Source: Candidatus Zhuqueibacterota bacterium (GTDB lineage: Bacteria; KSB1; UBA2214). From it: DNA of 12,054 nt. Positions 1 through 6,279 of the stretch are shown piece by piece; position 1 is the first letter of the stretch, and each line of letters opens with the position of its first letter. A model generated the notes under the pieces. The model was not told where the DNA came from. It ran no database searches and worked only from the letters and a program-made list of their open reading frames with translations. Position numbers and translations under genes: made by a program. Where the stretch lies: NCBI GenBank assembly GCA_022706175.1, contig JAKJDB010000034.1:1-12054 (forward strand), given 5' to 3'.

Positions 1-1
1 C

Positions 2-673
2 GCCACCATGTCGCACGAGTTCCGCACGCCGCTGACCTCGATCACCATGTCCATCGACATCCTGTCCCAGGAGATCCTGGGACCGCTGTCCGGAAAACAG
101 CACGAACTGCTGGTCAACGCCAAGAACGACTGTGAGCGGCTGACCAAGCTGGTTCGTGAGCTTCTCGACCTCTCGCGATTGGAATCCGCCAAGCATGAGA
201 CCAAACGCGAGCTCGTCAGCCTGCCTTTCCTGGTCGAAAACGCCATCAGGCCGCTGCAGCTGCCCTTTAGGGAAAAGCAGATCGACCTCGAGGTGCGCGT
301 GGATTCAGGCTTGCCGACGATTTTGGGCGACCAGGAACAGCTGACCTGGGTGCTCACCAACCTGATCAGTAACGCCCTGCGCTACACCCAGGAGCACGGT
401 CACGTGACCATTGCCGCGGAGCAGATCGACGAAGAAATCCATGTGCGGGTTTCGGACACCGGCCGAGGCATTCCGCAGGAAGCTTTGACGACCATCTTTG
501 AAAAATTCGTCCAGATAAAAAAAGCCACTGAGACGACGCCCGGCAGCGTGGGGCTGGGACTGGCCATCGCCAAGCAAGTGGTGGAGGATCACGGGGGACG
601 CATCTGGGTGGTCAGCGAAGTCGGCCACGGCAGCACCTTCACGTTTACTTTACCCCTTACGAGAAAAACCTGA
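2..673 (+). CDS. Sensor histidine kinase, C-terminal part (5' truncated by window edge)
   Basis: This is the catalytic end of a two-component sensor kinase. The reading frame is open to the window edge, so the sensor and N-terminal part lie upstream and the ATG at 8 is not the real start. Counting from that ATG, the HisKA H-box SHEFRTPLT is at residues 2-10 with the phosphorylated His at 3. It is followed by the HATPase domain: N-box around residues 113-123 (N118, N122), G1 box DTGRGIP at 150-156, F box IFEKF at 163-167 and G2 box GLGLA at 182-186. All ATP-binding motifs look intact. The stop codon overlaps the next gene's ATG by one base (TGATG at 671-675), so the kinase and the NtrC-type regulator are translationally coupled and almost certainly a cognate pair. 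The input signal cannot be inferred because the sensor domain is missing from the window. Confidence 0.95.
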   Translation, partial: ATMSHEFRTPLTSITMSIDILSQEILGPLSGKQHELLVNAKNDCERLTKLVRELLDLSRLESAKHETKRELVSLPFLVENAIRPLQLPFREKQIDLEVRVDSGLPTILGDQEQLTWVLTNLISNALRYTQEHGHVTIAAEQIDEEIHVRVSDTGRGIPQEALTTIFEKFVQIKKATETTPGSVGLGLAIAKQVVEDHGGRIWVVSEVGHGSTFTFTLPLTRKT

Positions 674-2001
674 TGGACCATCGTTCCGCCAAAGTGCTCG
701 TCATCGACGATGAAGCGCACATTTTAAAAACCATCGGCATCTGCCTGGATTCGATCGGATTTCAGACCTATCTGTTCACCAAACCGCAGGAGGCTTTGCA
801 GGAGGCTCAGCGTCAGCCCTTTGATCTGGCTTTTGTCGATCTGAAAATGGCGCCGCTGGACGGCATGGAGGTGCTGGCCCATCTGCGCTCTTTTTCGCCG
901 GAGACCACGGTCATCCTCATCACCGCCCATGGCTCCATCGACAGCGCGGTGGAAGCGATTAAAAAAGGCGCTTACCACTATCTGCAAAAACCGTTCGAGT
1001 TCAAAGAGCTGCAGATCTTTGCGCAAAAGGCGTGGGAGTACCATCAGCTGCGGCAAGAGGTGCGGGCGCTGCGCAAGCAGGTCGATGCCTGGTGCGATGC
1101 CGGCGACTTTATCACCCGCAGTCGGGACATGCTGGCCATGCTGGATCTGGCCGGCCGCATCGCTGAAAGCAACATCAGCGTGCTGATCGAAGGCGAGAGC
1201 GGCACCGGCAAAGAGCTGGTGGCGCAGTTCATCCATCGCAAGAGTCCGCGGGCGGACAAACCGTTCATCCGGATCAACTGTGCCGCGTTGCCCGAGGAGC
1301 TCCTGGAAAGCGAGCTGTTCGGCCATGTCAAGGGAGCCTTCACCGGCGCGGTGCGCGACCGCCGCGGCCGGTTTGAATTGGCGGACGGCGGCACCATTTT
1401 TCTCGACGAGATCGCCGAAGTGTCGCCCGCCATTCAGGCTAAACTGCTGCGGGTGATTCAGAGCAAAGAGTTCGAACTGGTCGGCGAGAGCGTCAGCCGC
1501 AAGGTGGATGTGCGCATCATCGCCGCCACCAACCGAAACCTCGATGAGGCGCTCAAGGAGGGCACCTTCCGCGAGGATCTTTTTTATCGCTTGAATGCGG
1601 TGCGTTTAAAGCCCACGCCGTTGCGCGAAAGGCCGGAGGATATTCCTCTGCTGGTGCAGCATTTCATCACCAAGCTGTGTACCGAACAGGCGATGGAGGT
1701 CGCTCCGGAGGCCATGGCCGCCCTGCGCTGTTATCGCTGGAACGGCAATGTCCGCGAACTGGAGAATGTGATCGAACGGGCGGTCATTCTCGCGCGTCAG
1801 GGGGTCATCGAGCTCGCCCATCTGCCCGAAGAGGTGCGCAGCAGTATGGAGAAGCCGACCTATGCGTTCTCCCTGGAGGAGATGGAAAAGATGCATATCA
1901 AAAAGGTGCTGCAGCACAGCAAAGATTACGACGAAGCGGCGCGCGTGCTGGGCATCGATCCGGCGACCTTGTGGCGCAAGAGAAAAAAATATCAGCTCTA
2001 G
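673..2001 (+). CDS. Sigma-54-dependent response regulator, NtrC/AtoC/ZraR family
   Basis: This is a 442-residue bacterial enhancer-binding protein. The receiver domain (about 5-120) has the acidic pair D12/D13, phospho-acceptor D56 in AFVDLKM, T84 and K106. The AAA+ domain (about 145-385) has Walker A GESGTGKE at 174-181, the sigma-54 contact loop GAFTGA at 221-226 and Walker B TIFLDE at 241-246. The C-terminal Fis-type helix-turn-helix (about 408-442) contains [20 protein letters not shown]. All three parts are complete, so the protein should be phosphorylation-gated, remodel sigma-54 RNA polymerase using ATP and bind DNA at upstream enhancers. It overlaps the kinase stop codon by one base. 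A -24/-12 element and two palindromes lie immediately downstream, ahead of the STAS-ExbB operon, making that operon the likely target (inference). No canonical hairpin terminator is visible after the stop. Confidence 0.97.
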   Translation: MDHRSAKVLVIDDEAHILKTIGICLDSIGFQTYLFTKPQEALQEAQRQPFDLAFVDLKMAPLDGMEVLAHLRSFSPETTVILITAHGSIDSAVEAIKKGAYHYLQKPFEFKELQIFAQKAWEYHQLRQEVRALRKQVDAWCDAGDFITRSRDMLAMLDLAGRIAESNISVLIEGESGTGKELVAQFIHRKSPRADKPFIRINCAALPEELLESELFGHVKGAFTGAVRDRRGRFELADGGTIFLDEIAEVSPAIQAKLLRVIQSKEFELVGESVSRKVDVRIIAATNRNLDEALKEGTFREDLFYRLNAVRLKPTPLRERPEDIPLLVQHFITKLCTEQAMEVAPEAMAALRCYRWNGNVRELENVIERAVILARQGVIELAHLPEEVRSSMEKPTYAFSLEEMEKMHIKKVLQHSKDYDEAARVLGIDPATLWRKRKKYQL

Positions 2002-2049
2002 GCCGGCGCAGCCTGCTGCAGCAAGAATCAAGTGAAGACTATTCAATGG

Positions 2050-2062
2050 TTGCAATTTGCAA
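2050..2062. promoter_or_regulatory. Candidate enhancer-binding site 1 (TTGC-N5-GCAA)
   Basis: This inverted repeat reads TTGC AATTT GCAA and lies 48 bases after the regulator stop codon. Its centre (2056) is about 185 bases upstream of the start point predicted from the sigma-54 element. The same TTGC-N5-GCAA pattern recurs at 2127-2139. NtrC-family activators usually bind paired inverted repeats about 80-200 bases upstream of their promoters, which fits the geometry. Binding by the adjacent regulator is inference. Confidence 0.5.
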
Positions 2063-2067
2063 AACAG

Positions 2068-2100
2068 TTTAGTATTTTGTTTTTTTTAAAAATAGAAAAT
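2068..2100. other. A/T-rich tract between the two candidate enhancer sites
   Basis: This stretch is nearly all A and T, including a run of eight T at 2080-2087 followed by five A. It stands out sharply from the GC-rich surroundings. It has no GC-rich stem and so does not look like an intrinsic terminator. It could be a bent or flexible segment that helps loop an upstream activator to the promoter, but no clear IHF consensus was recognised. The role is a guess. Confidence 0.3.
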
Positions 2101-2126
2101 TCTCCTTGAGCGCGGCCTGATTCATC

Positions 2127-2139
2127 TTGCGAAATGCAA
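2127..2139. promoter_or_regulatory. Candidate enhancer-binding site 2 (TTGC-N5-GCAA)
   Basis: This inverted repeat reads TTGC GAAAT GCAA, with the same outer half-sites and spacing as the site at 2050-2062. Its start is 77 bases downstream of that site, roughly seven helical turns. Its centre (2133) is about 108 bases upstream of the predicted start point. The pair has the expected position for an NtrC-type activator, but binding has not been shown. Confidence 0.5.
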
Positions 2140-2188
2140 TCCAACGGGGATGAACTTAAAAATGATCGCGCGGCAACCCACTGAAATA

Positions 2189-2207
2189 CCACTAGTTGTA
2201 CTTGTGG
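2189..2207. promoter_or_regulatory. 19-bp imperfect inverted repeat next to the -24 element
   Basis: The arms CCACtAGT and ACTtGTGG are separated by TGT, with seven of eight positions complementary. The repeat ends seven bases before the -24 element starting at 2215. It could be an operator for a further regulator or a lower-affinity activator site, but its sequence differs from the TTGC-N5-GCAA pair. Function unknown. Confidence 0.35.
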
Positions 2208-2214
2208 CGCTCTC

Positions 2215-2230
2215 TGGCACGAAATTTGAT
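2215..2230 (+). promoter_or_regulatory. Predicted sigma-54 (-24/-12) promoter of the STAS-ExbB-TonB operon
   Basis: The sequence TGGCACG-AAAT-TTGAT matches the consensus TGGCACG-N4-TTGCW except for A in place of C at 2229. The -24 GG is at 2216-2217 and the -12 G at 2228, giving the correct spacing. The predicted start point is near 2241, leaving a leader of about 48 bases before the GTG at 2289. The element lies between a sigma-54 activator gene and an operon that starts immediately downstream, which raises confidence. The lost C of the -12 GC pair may weaken the promoter. Confidence 0.7.
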
Positions 2231-2276
2231 CGAACGATGGTGTAAATCATGCGGTCTCGGTTCCGTTTTATTCATC

Positions 2277-2282
2277 GAGGAG
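2277..2282 (+). promoter_or_regulatory. Ribosome binding site that fixes the GTG start of the STAS gene
   Basis: GAGGAG lies six bases upstream of the GTG at 2289. It decides against the in-frame ATG at 2304, which would be 21 bases away from this site. It also decides against the in-frame TTG at 2196, which would place the start upstream of the predicted promoter. Confidence 0.8.
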
Positions 2283-2288
2283 TGCACC

Positions 2289-2687
2289 GTGGCTGTTCGT
2301 GCCATGACGATCAATAACTTGGACATCGCCATACTGGAGCTGCGCGGTTCGTTCACCGGTGGCGATGAAACCGACGAGTTAAAGTTCGCGGCATCGGACT
2401 TGTTCGAACAAGGCAATCGTAAGTTGATCATCGATTTGGCTAATGCCACCTATTTCAACAGTCTGGGCATCGGCGCTCTGATCAACATTCACGCCCGCTA
2501 CACGCGCGGCGGCGGCCTGATCAAATTGTGCAACATGGGCAAAGGTGTGGAGAACGTTTTTGTCATCACCAAGCTGCTGAGCATTTTCGATGTGGAAGAG
2601 ACCCGCGATGAGGCGGTCCAAAATTTCAAGCGTCTAGTACCACCTAACCCACTTATTCAATTTAACTCAAAGGAGACTGTATCATGA
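2289..2687 (+). CDS. STAS-domain protein (anti-sigma factor antagonist-like)
   Basis: This is a 132-residue single-domain cytoplasmic protein, read from GTG 2289 because of the strong GAGGAG site. The STAS fold is recognisable: the LELRGSFTGGDETDEL strand and helix at 16-31, KLIIDLANATYFNSLGIGALI at 45-65, GGLIKLCN at about 73-80 and the C-terminal IFDVEETRDEAVQNF. SpoIIAA/RsbV family members carry two hydroxyl residues just before the Gly of this loop. Here the loop reads N57-S58-L59-G60, so only one serine is kept and regulation by phosphorylation is uncertain. It is the first gene of the operon and overlaps exbB by ATGA. It could be an anti-anti-sigma-type switch, an MlaB-like subunit or a partner of the ExbB complex. 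The family is clear; the role is not. Confidence 0.85.
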   Translation: MAVRAMTINNLDIAILELRGSFTGGDETDELKFAASDLFEQGNRKLIIDLANATYFNSLGIGALINIHARYTRGGGLIKLCNMGKGVENVFVITKLLSIFDVEETRDEAVQNFKRLVPPNPLIQFNSKETVS

Positions 2688-3418
2688 AACAAGGTGTCTT
2701 CATCACGATCCTGATGGTAGCTGCATTTATCATCGCTTACATCATCTTCAACTACATGTTGCCCGACTACATTAAAGCCGGTGGCCCGCTGGTCATCATC
2801 TTGATCATGCTGTCGTTGATGGTCGTGACGTTCATCTTTGAACGTCTGCTGGCGCTGAACAAGGCGAAAGGCAAAGGCTCTCTGACCACTTTCCTGCGCA
2901 AGGTGCAGGCGGAAATCAGCAAAGAGAACATCGACGGCGCCATTGAGATCTGCGACAAACAGCGCGGTTCCTGCGCCAACGTGCTGCGCGCCGGGTTGGA
3001 AAAATACAAGCTGATCAAAGGTTCCAACTCTAAATCCACGATGAAAGAAACCCAGGAAGAAATTCAGCACGCCATCGAAGAATCGATGATGCTGGAAGTT
3101 CCGCTCTTGGAGAAGAACCTGGTCTTTTTGTCCACCATCGCCTCCATCGCCACCCTGACCGGTCTGTTGGGCACCACCCTCGGTATGATCCGCGCGTTCA
3201 AGGCCCTGGCCAAATCCGGCGCTCCGGATGCCATCGCCCTGTCCCTTGGTATTTCTGAAGCGCTGGTCAACACCGCCGGCGGTCTGTTCTGCGCCATCCT
3301 GGGCATCATTTTCTACAACTATTTCGTCACCCGCATCGACAATTTCACCTATATGATCGATGAAGCCACCTATTCGATGGTCACCACCCTGGCAGAAAAA
3401 CAAGCAGGCATCAAATAA
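2684..3418 (+). CDS. exbB: MotA/TolQ/ExbB proton channel family protein
   Basis: This is a 244-residue inner-membrane protein, the pentameric scaffold of TonB-type proton-driven motors. Four hydrophobic segments are visible: about 5-25, 35-52, 147-168 and 192-213. A cytoplasmic loop of roughly 95 residues lies between the second and third. The signature TLTGLLGTTLGM (156-167) and the segment ISEALVNTAGG (189-199) are the family's most conserved stretches. A segment before the large loop in addition to the usual three-helix core is common in ExbB homologues outside the proteobacteria. AAAGGAG is eight bases upstream of the ATG, and the start overlaps the STAS stop by four bases, implying coupled translation. 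The two ExbD genes and TonB follow at gaps of 14-17 bases. Confidence 0.95.
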   Translation: MKQGVFITILMVAAFIIAYIIFNYMLPDYIKAGGPLVIILIMLSLMVVTFIFERLLALNKAKGKGSLTTFLRKVQAEISKENIDGAIEICDKQRGSCANVLRAGLEKYKLIKGSNSKSTMKETQEEIQHAIEESMMLEVPLLEKNLVFLSTIASIATLTGLLGTTLGMIRAFKALAKSGAPDAIALSLGISEALVNTAGGLFCAILGIIFYNYFVTRIDNFTYMIDEATYSMVTTLAEKQAGIK

Positions 3419-3435
3419 GCAAATCGAGGAAAACC

Positions 3436-3909
3436 ATGGCACACAAGAAGAAGGGTCGTATCAACATCTTTATCGACATGACGCCTATGGTGGACGTGGT
3501 GATGCTCCTGCTGACTTTTTTCATGCTTACCACGCATTTCAAACCACCCTCTGAAGCGGAAGTCGCGTTGCCGAGTTCGACCTCGCAATTCAAACTGCCG
3601 GAATCGGACGTTATGACGGTGACGGTGACCAAAGACAACAAAATGTTCCTGGGGCTGGATTCGCAACGCTTGCGCGCCCGCATTTTCGGCGAAGAGAACC
3701 AGTTGAAATCCGGCATTGAACTCGAGGATCGCGAGACCCTCGCCAATATGCTGGTGCAGGCTCGAATGGCTAATCCGAAACTCCGCACCGTGATCAAAGC
3801 GGATAAAGAGACGCCTTACGGACCGATCGAAGACATCATGAACATTCTGCAAAAAGTAAAGATCACGCGGTTCAACCTCGTGACCGAACTTGAAAAAGAA
3901 TCTCTATAA
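3436..3909 (+). CDS. exbD: ExbD/TolR family biopolymer transport protein (first copy)
   Basis: This is a 157-residue protein with a short basic cytoplasmic N-terminus (HKKKGR), one transmembrane helix (about 17-34) and a periplasmic domain. The motif IDMTPMVDVVM contains D20, the position of the membrane aspartate that carries protons through the ExbB channel in the family. It should pair with the ExbB encoded 17 bases upstream. GAGGA lies five bases before the ATG. The transmembrane motif is nearly identical to that of the next gene, while the periplasmic regions differ substantially. The two are therefore paralogues that probably occupy the same motor with different periplasmic contacts (inference). 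The periplasmic part ends in a KITRFNLVTE segment typical of the family. Confidence 0.94.
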   Translation: MAHKKKGRINIFIDMTPMVDVVMLLLTFFMLTTHFKPPSEAEVALPSSTSQFKLPESDVMTVTVTKDNKMFLGLDSQRLRARIFGEENQLKSGIELEDRETLANMLVQARMANPKLRTVIKADKETPYGPIEDIMNILQKVKITRFNLVTELEKESL

Positions 3910-3923
3910 GGGAGCCCACATCA

Positions 3924-4421
3924 ATGGCTGGTGCTGATCTTGCCGCTGCATCCGGTGCAGCAAAGGGCAAAAAGAAACATAAGAAAAAGAAGCGGTTGAA
4001 CGTACGCATCGACATGACGCCCATGGTGGACGTGGTCATGCTGCTGATCACCTTCTTTATGCTTACTACGGTGTTCAATACGCCGCAGACGATGGAGATC
4101 AACCTGCCTCCGGATGATAAAACGGAAGTGGAAGTTGCCGAGTCGAGCCTGCTCACCCTGCGGGTGCTGGCCGACGGCTCCATCTATTGGAATCAAGGCT
4201 TTGAGAGCGCTCAGACGGTGGAGTTCAAAAACCTGCACAAACTGCTGGTCGAACGTCTGGCGGCCAATCCCAAGCTGATCTGTCTGGTTAAAGTGGAACG
4301 GGAAGGCACCTACAAGATGATGGTCGATATCATGGACGAGCTGAGCCTCGCCAACATCACCCGTTTCAGCTTTGCACCGTTCAAAGAGTTCGATAAAAAA
4401 TTTATCGCAAAAGCGTCTTAA
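3924..4421 (+). CDS. exbD: ExbD/TolR family biopolymer transport protein (second copy)
   Basis: This is a 165-residue second ExbD. It has a longer N-terminus (about 28 residues), alanine-rich and then strongly basic (KKKHKKKKR), before the transmembrane helix. The motif IDMTPMVDVVM recurs with the proton-path aspartate at D36. The periplasmic domain includes NLPPDDKTEVEV and ends with ANITRFSFAPFKEFDKKF. AAGGGAG lies nine bases upstream of the ATG, and the gap to the first exbD is 14 bases. Paired ExbD genes next to one ExbB are frequent in Bacteroidota-type TonB clusters; the division of labour between them is not generally resolved. The extended basic N-terminus could bind membrane phospholipid or a cytoplasmic partner, which is speculation. 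Confidence 0.94.
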   Translation: MAGADLAAASGAAKGKKKHKKKKRLNVRIDMTPMVDVVMLLITFFMLTTVFNTPQTMEINLPPDDKTEVEVAESSLLTLRVLADGSIYWNQGFESAQTVEFKNLHKLLVERLAANPKLICLVKVEREGTYKMMVDIMDELSLANITRFSFAPFKEFDKKFIAKAS

Positions 4422-4437
4422 TTCAAGGAGAGTACCA

Positions 4438-5178
4438 ATGTCTCAAGCTGCCATATCCGCATCCGGATACGGCGCCATAGAGCTGAAACAGGTTGCTAAA
4501 AAATACGCCTATTGGGCGTTGGCGATCGCAACCGTGATTCACCTGATCTTTCTTGGTGGCTACTGGGCTACGGTCTACCTGGCCAAGGAAGAGGCGCCGC
4601 CGATGCGAACGGTACGACTTAAATACACCGAATTGGGACCGCCGCCCTCCATTCAAGGCAGTGCGGCTGCGGTGGCGCCCTCGGTCTCGGTGGCCAGTCC
4701 AACGGCCAGGCCGAGCGTCGGCATTCCGGTTCCTGTGCCGGATGCCGAAGTGAGCCCGGAACAAACCTATGCCTCCCAGACGGAAATGAGCCAGGTCTCT
4801 GGCCCGGTCGGCGAGGGAACGGGCGAAGGCGGCTCCGCGGTGATTGAGCAGGACATCAATGTTGAAAATATCGAGGAAGAAGAAGCCCCCCCGCCGGATT
4901 TTGTTCCCTTTGAAAAGGAACCGGTGGTGGTGAAAAAAATCGAACCCGCCTATCCGGAACTGGCCCGCAAGGCCGGCCTCGAAGGCACCGTCTGGGTGAA
5001 AATGTGGGTGGATAAAGAGGGCAAAGTGAAGGACGTGGTCATCTTAAAGTCCTCTTCCGAGATATTTAATCAGCCCGCCATCGACGCCGCCAAGCAGTGG
5101 ATCTTTACTCCGGCGCTGATGAAAACCGGCCCTGTGTCGGTATGGATTTCCATGAACTTTAATTTCAAATTGAACTAG
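4438..5178 (+). CDS. tonB: TonB family energy transducer
   Basis: This is a 246-residue protein anchored in the inner membrane that would pass ExbBD motor force across the periplasm. The transmembrane helix (about 24-48) contains H35 in ATVIHLIF, at the place of the essential histidine of E. coli TonB. A proline-, serine- and glutamate-rich linker follows (about 50-162, including EEEEAPPPDFVP). The TonB C-terminal domain (about 163-246) shows EPAYPELARKAGLEGTVWVKM and ends WISMNFNFKLN. AAGGAG seven bases before ATG 4438 fixes the start; an in-frame ATG at 4372 inside exbD lacks such a site. The linker is fairly short and acidic rather than of the Lys-Pro/Glu-Pro type. No TonB-dependent receptor gene lies in the window, so the outer-membrane partner is unknown. 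Confidence 0.94.
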   Translation: MSQAAISASGYGAIELKQVAKKYAYWALAIATVIHLIFLGGYWATVYLAKEEAPPMRTVRLKYTELGPPPSIQGSAAAVAPSVSVASPTARPSVGIPVPVPDAEVSPEQTYASQTEMSQVSGPVGEGTGEGGSAVIEQDINVENIEEEEAPPPDFVPFEKEPVVVKKIEPAYPELARKAGLEGTVWVKMWVDKEGKVKDVVILKSSSEIFNQPAIDAAKQWIFTPALMKTGPVSVWISMNFNFKLN

Positions 5179-5185
5179 TGGATGT

Positions 5186-5413
5186 ATGGATTCGCCGGAT
5201 GCTGCAAAAATATTCGCCTATGGCGTTGCAGCCATCAGCTTCATAGCCGGTGGGCTGTTGCTCACCGGCTTGCTGCCCTTTGATACTCTGCCGGCCGTGA
5301 AAAATACCTTCGGCGTCGTGCTCCTGCTGATGGGGCTCTATCGCTTTCTGGTGACGCGCTTCAAGCCCAGACCGTCTAAATGGAGGAGGTTCACCAATGA
5401 CGATCAGGACTAA
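5186..5413 (+). CDS. Small two-helix membrane protein, function unknown
   Basis: This is a 75-residue protein I do not recognise. It has two hydrophobic segments, about 10-30 (FAYGVAAISFIAGGLLLTGL) and about 40-59 (NTFGVVLLLMGLYRFLVTRF). A basic stretch, RFKPRPSKWRR, follows the second, and the C-terminus is acidic. The start is seven bases after the tonB stop and no good ribosome binding site is visible, so translation may depend on re-initiation from tonB. Its last 17 bases overlap the next gene, and its tail carries that gene's GGAGGAGG site. The position between tonB and a binding-protein gene, the clear membrane pattern and the continuous frame filling the gap support a real gene. It could be an accessory subunit of the ExbBD-TonB complex; that is inference from position. 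Confidence 0.7.
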   Translation: MDSPDAAKIFAYGVAAISFIAGGLLLTGLLPFDTLPAVKNTFGVVLLLMGLYRFLVTRFKPRPSKWRRFTNDDQD

Positions 5414-6266
5414 CCTGCTCTGCTTATCCATCGCGCTGCTGACGGCCGTCGGATGCGGGCCGAAAAAATCCGCTCCCCGTGAAACACCGACGAGCGGAGA
5501 TCTGCTCATCTACGCATCTGAGGCGCACCTGAGCCTGGTGCAGGAAGAGGCCGACAGCTTCCAGCGGCTCTATCCGCAAGCCCGCCTGACGGTGCAGGGC
5601 GTCAATACGCGCAAGGCGATGGTTTTTCTCATCAACGACAGCGTGCGTATGGTGATCGCGGACCGCCGGTTCAATCCGGAAGAGCAGCGAGTGATCAAAG
5701 AGGCGAATCTGGAAATAACAGAAATGCGGTTTGCGGAGGATGCTCTGTCCTGCCTCGTTCATCAAAAGAACGGCATGCAGAGCATTCCCCTGCAGACTTT
5801 GGAGGGGTTGATCACGGGTCGGATCACCCGATGGGAACAACTGCCCGAATCCGGCCTCACCGGCCCGATCGATCTGGTGCTGACGGACCGGAACTCGGGT
5901 GTGTACGATTTGCTGTCGCGCCGTTTCTTTAAACTGGAAAATCCGCTGGCCGTCACCACTTTTTCCGCCGATCAGGCGGATGTGCTGAACACGGTGGCGC
6001 AACGGCCGCTCGCTATTGGTATCGCTTCCATGGCCGGCTACAAAGCCACGCCCCTGGGAAGAGTGAAAAATTACCGCCCCTATCAGTATTACATCTATAA
6101 TGGCAATTACGCTCTGCACTATTCACTGTACGCCACTTTCAATGCTCAATCGAGGCTGGCCGCCGGATTTGCCGCATTCATTGCCAGCGCACCGGGCCAA
6201 AAAATAGTCCAGAACTATGGATTGGTTCCGGGAACCATGCCTATCCGTTTCGTACAGATTAATTAG
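5397..6266 (+). CDS. PstS-like solute-binding lipoprotein (phosphate-binding-protein fold)
   Basis: This is a 289-residue lipoprotein. The signal peptide ends in the lipobox TAVGC with C20 as the lipidated residue and Gly after it, so it is probably exported beyond the inner membrane. The rest (about 33-285) matches the PstS-like periplasmic binding fold: LLIYASEAHLSLVQE at the start, GLITGRITRWEQL at 138-149 resembling the PstS GKITNW region, and LTDRNSGVYDLL at 162-173 at the place of the PstS DSGT-type ligand loop. The usual SGT is replaced by SGV, so phosphate binding is not assured. No PstC/A/B genes are nearby. GGAGGAGG lies seven bases before the ATG. In this operon it more likely acts as a sensor or periplasmic partner of TonB than as part of an ABC importer (inference). 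Confidence 0.85.
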   Translation: MTIRTNLLCLSIALLTAVGCGPKKSAPRETPTSGDLLIYASEAHLSLVQEEADSFQRLYPQARLTVQGVNTRKAMVFLINDSVRMVIADRRFNPEEQRVIKEANLEITEMRFAEDALSCLVHQKNGMQSIPLQTLEGLITGRITRWEQLPESGLTGPIDLVLTDRNSGVYDLLSRRFFKLENPLAVTTFSADQADVLNTVAQRPLAIGIASMAGYKATPLGRVKNYRPYQYYIYNGNYALHYSLYATFNAQSRLAAGFAAFIASAPGQKIVQNYGLVPGTMPIRFVQIN

Positions 6267-6279
6267 GAGTGTCTGACTC

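Noticed and set aside
2014..2023. Perfect palindrome TGCTGCAGCA just after the regulator stop
   Set aside because: It is only 10 bases with no loop, in a GC-rich stretch where such symmetry is easily met by chance; no second copy was noticed.
2068..2100. Intrinsic terminator after the response regulator gene
   Set aside because: There is a T run, but no GC-rich stem precedes it; the only nearby symmetry is ATTTT/AAAAT.
2196..2288. Longer version of the STAS gene starting at an in-frame TTG at 2196
   Set aside because: The extension has no ribosome binding site, is not STAS-like, and would begin upstream of the predicted -24/-12 promoter, whereas GTG 2289 has GAGGAG six bases upstream.
2657..3442. 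Antisense open frame of about 261 residues opposite exbB
   Set aside because: It is Asp/Gln/Gly/His-rich with no motif, opposite an unmistakable ExbB; a mirror of its codon usage.
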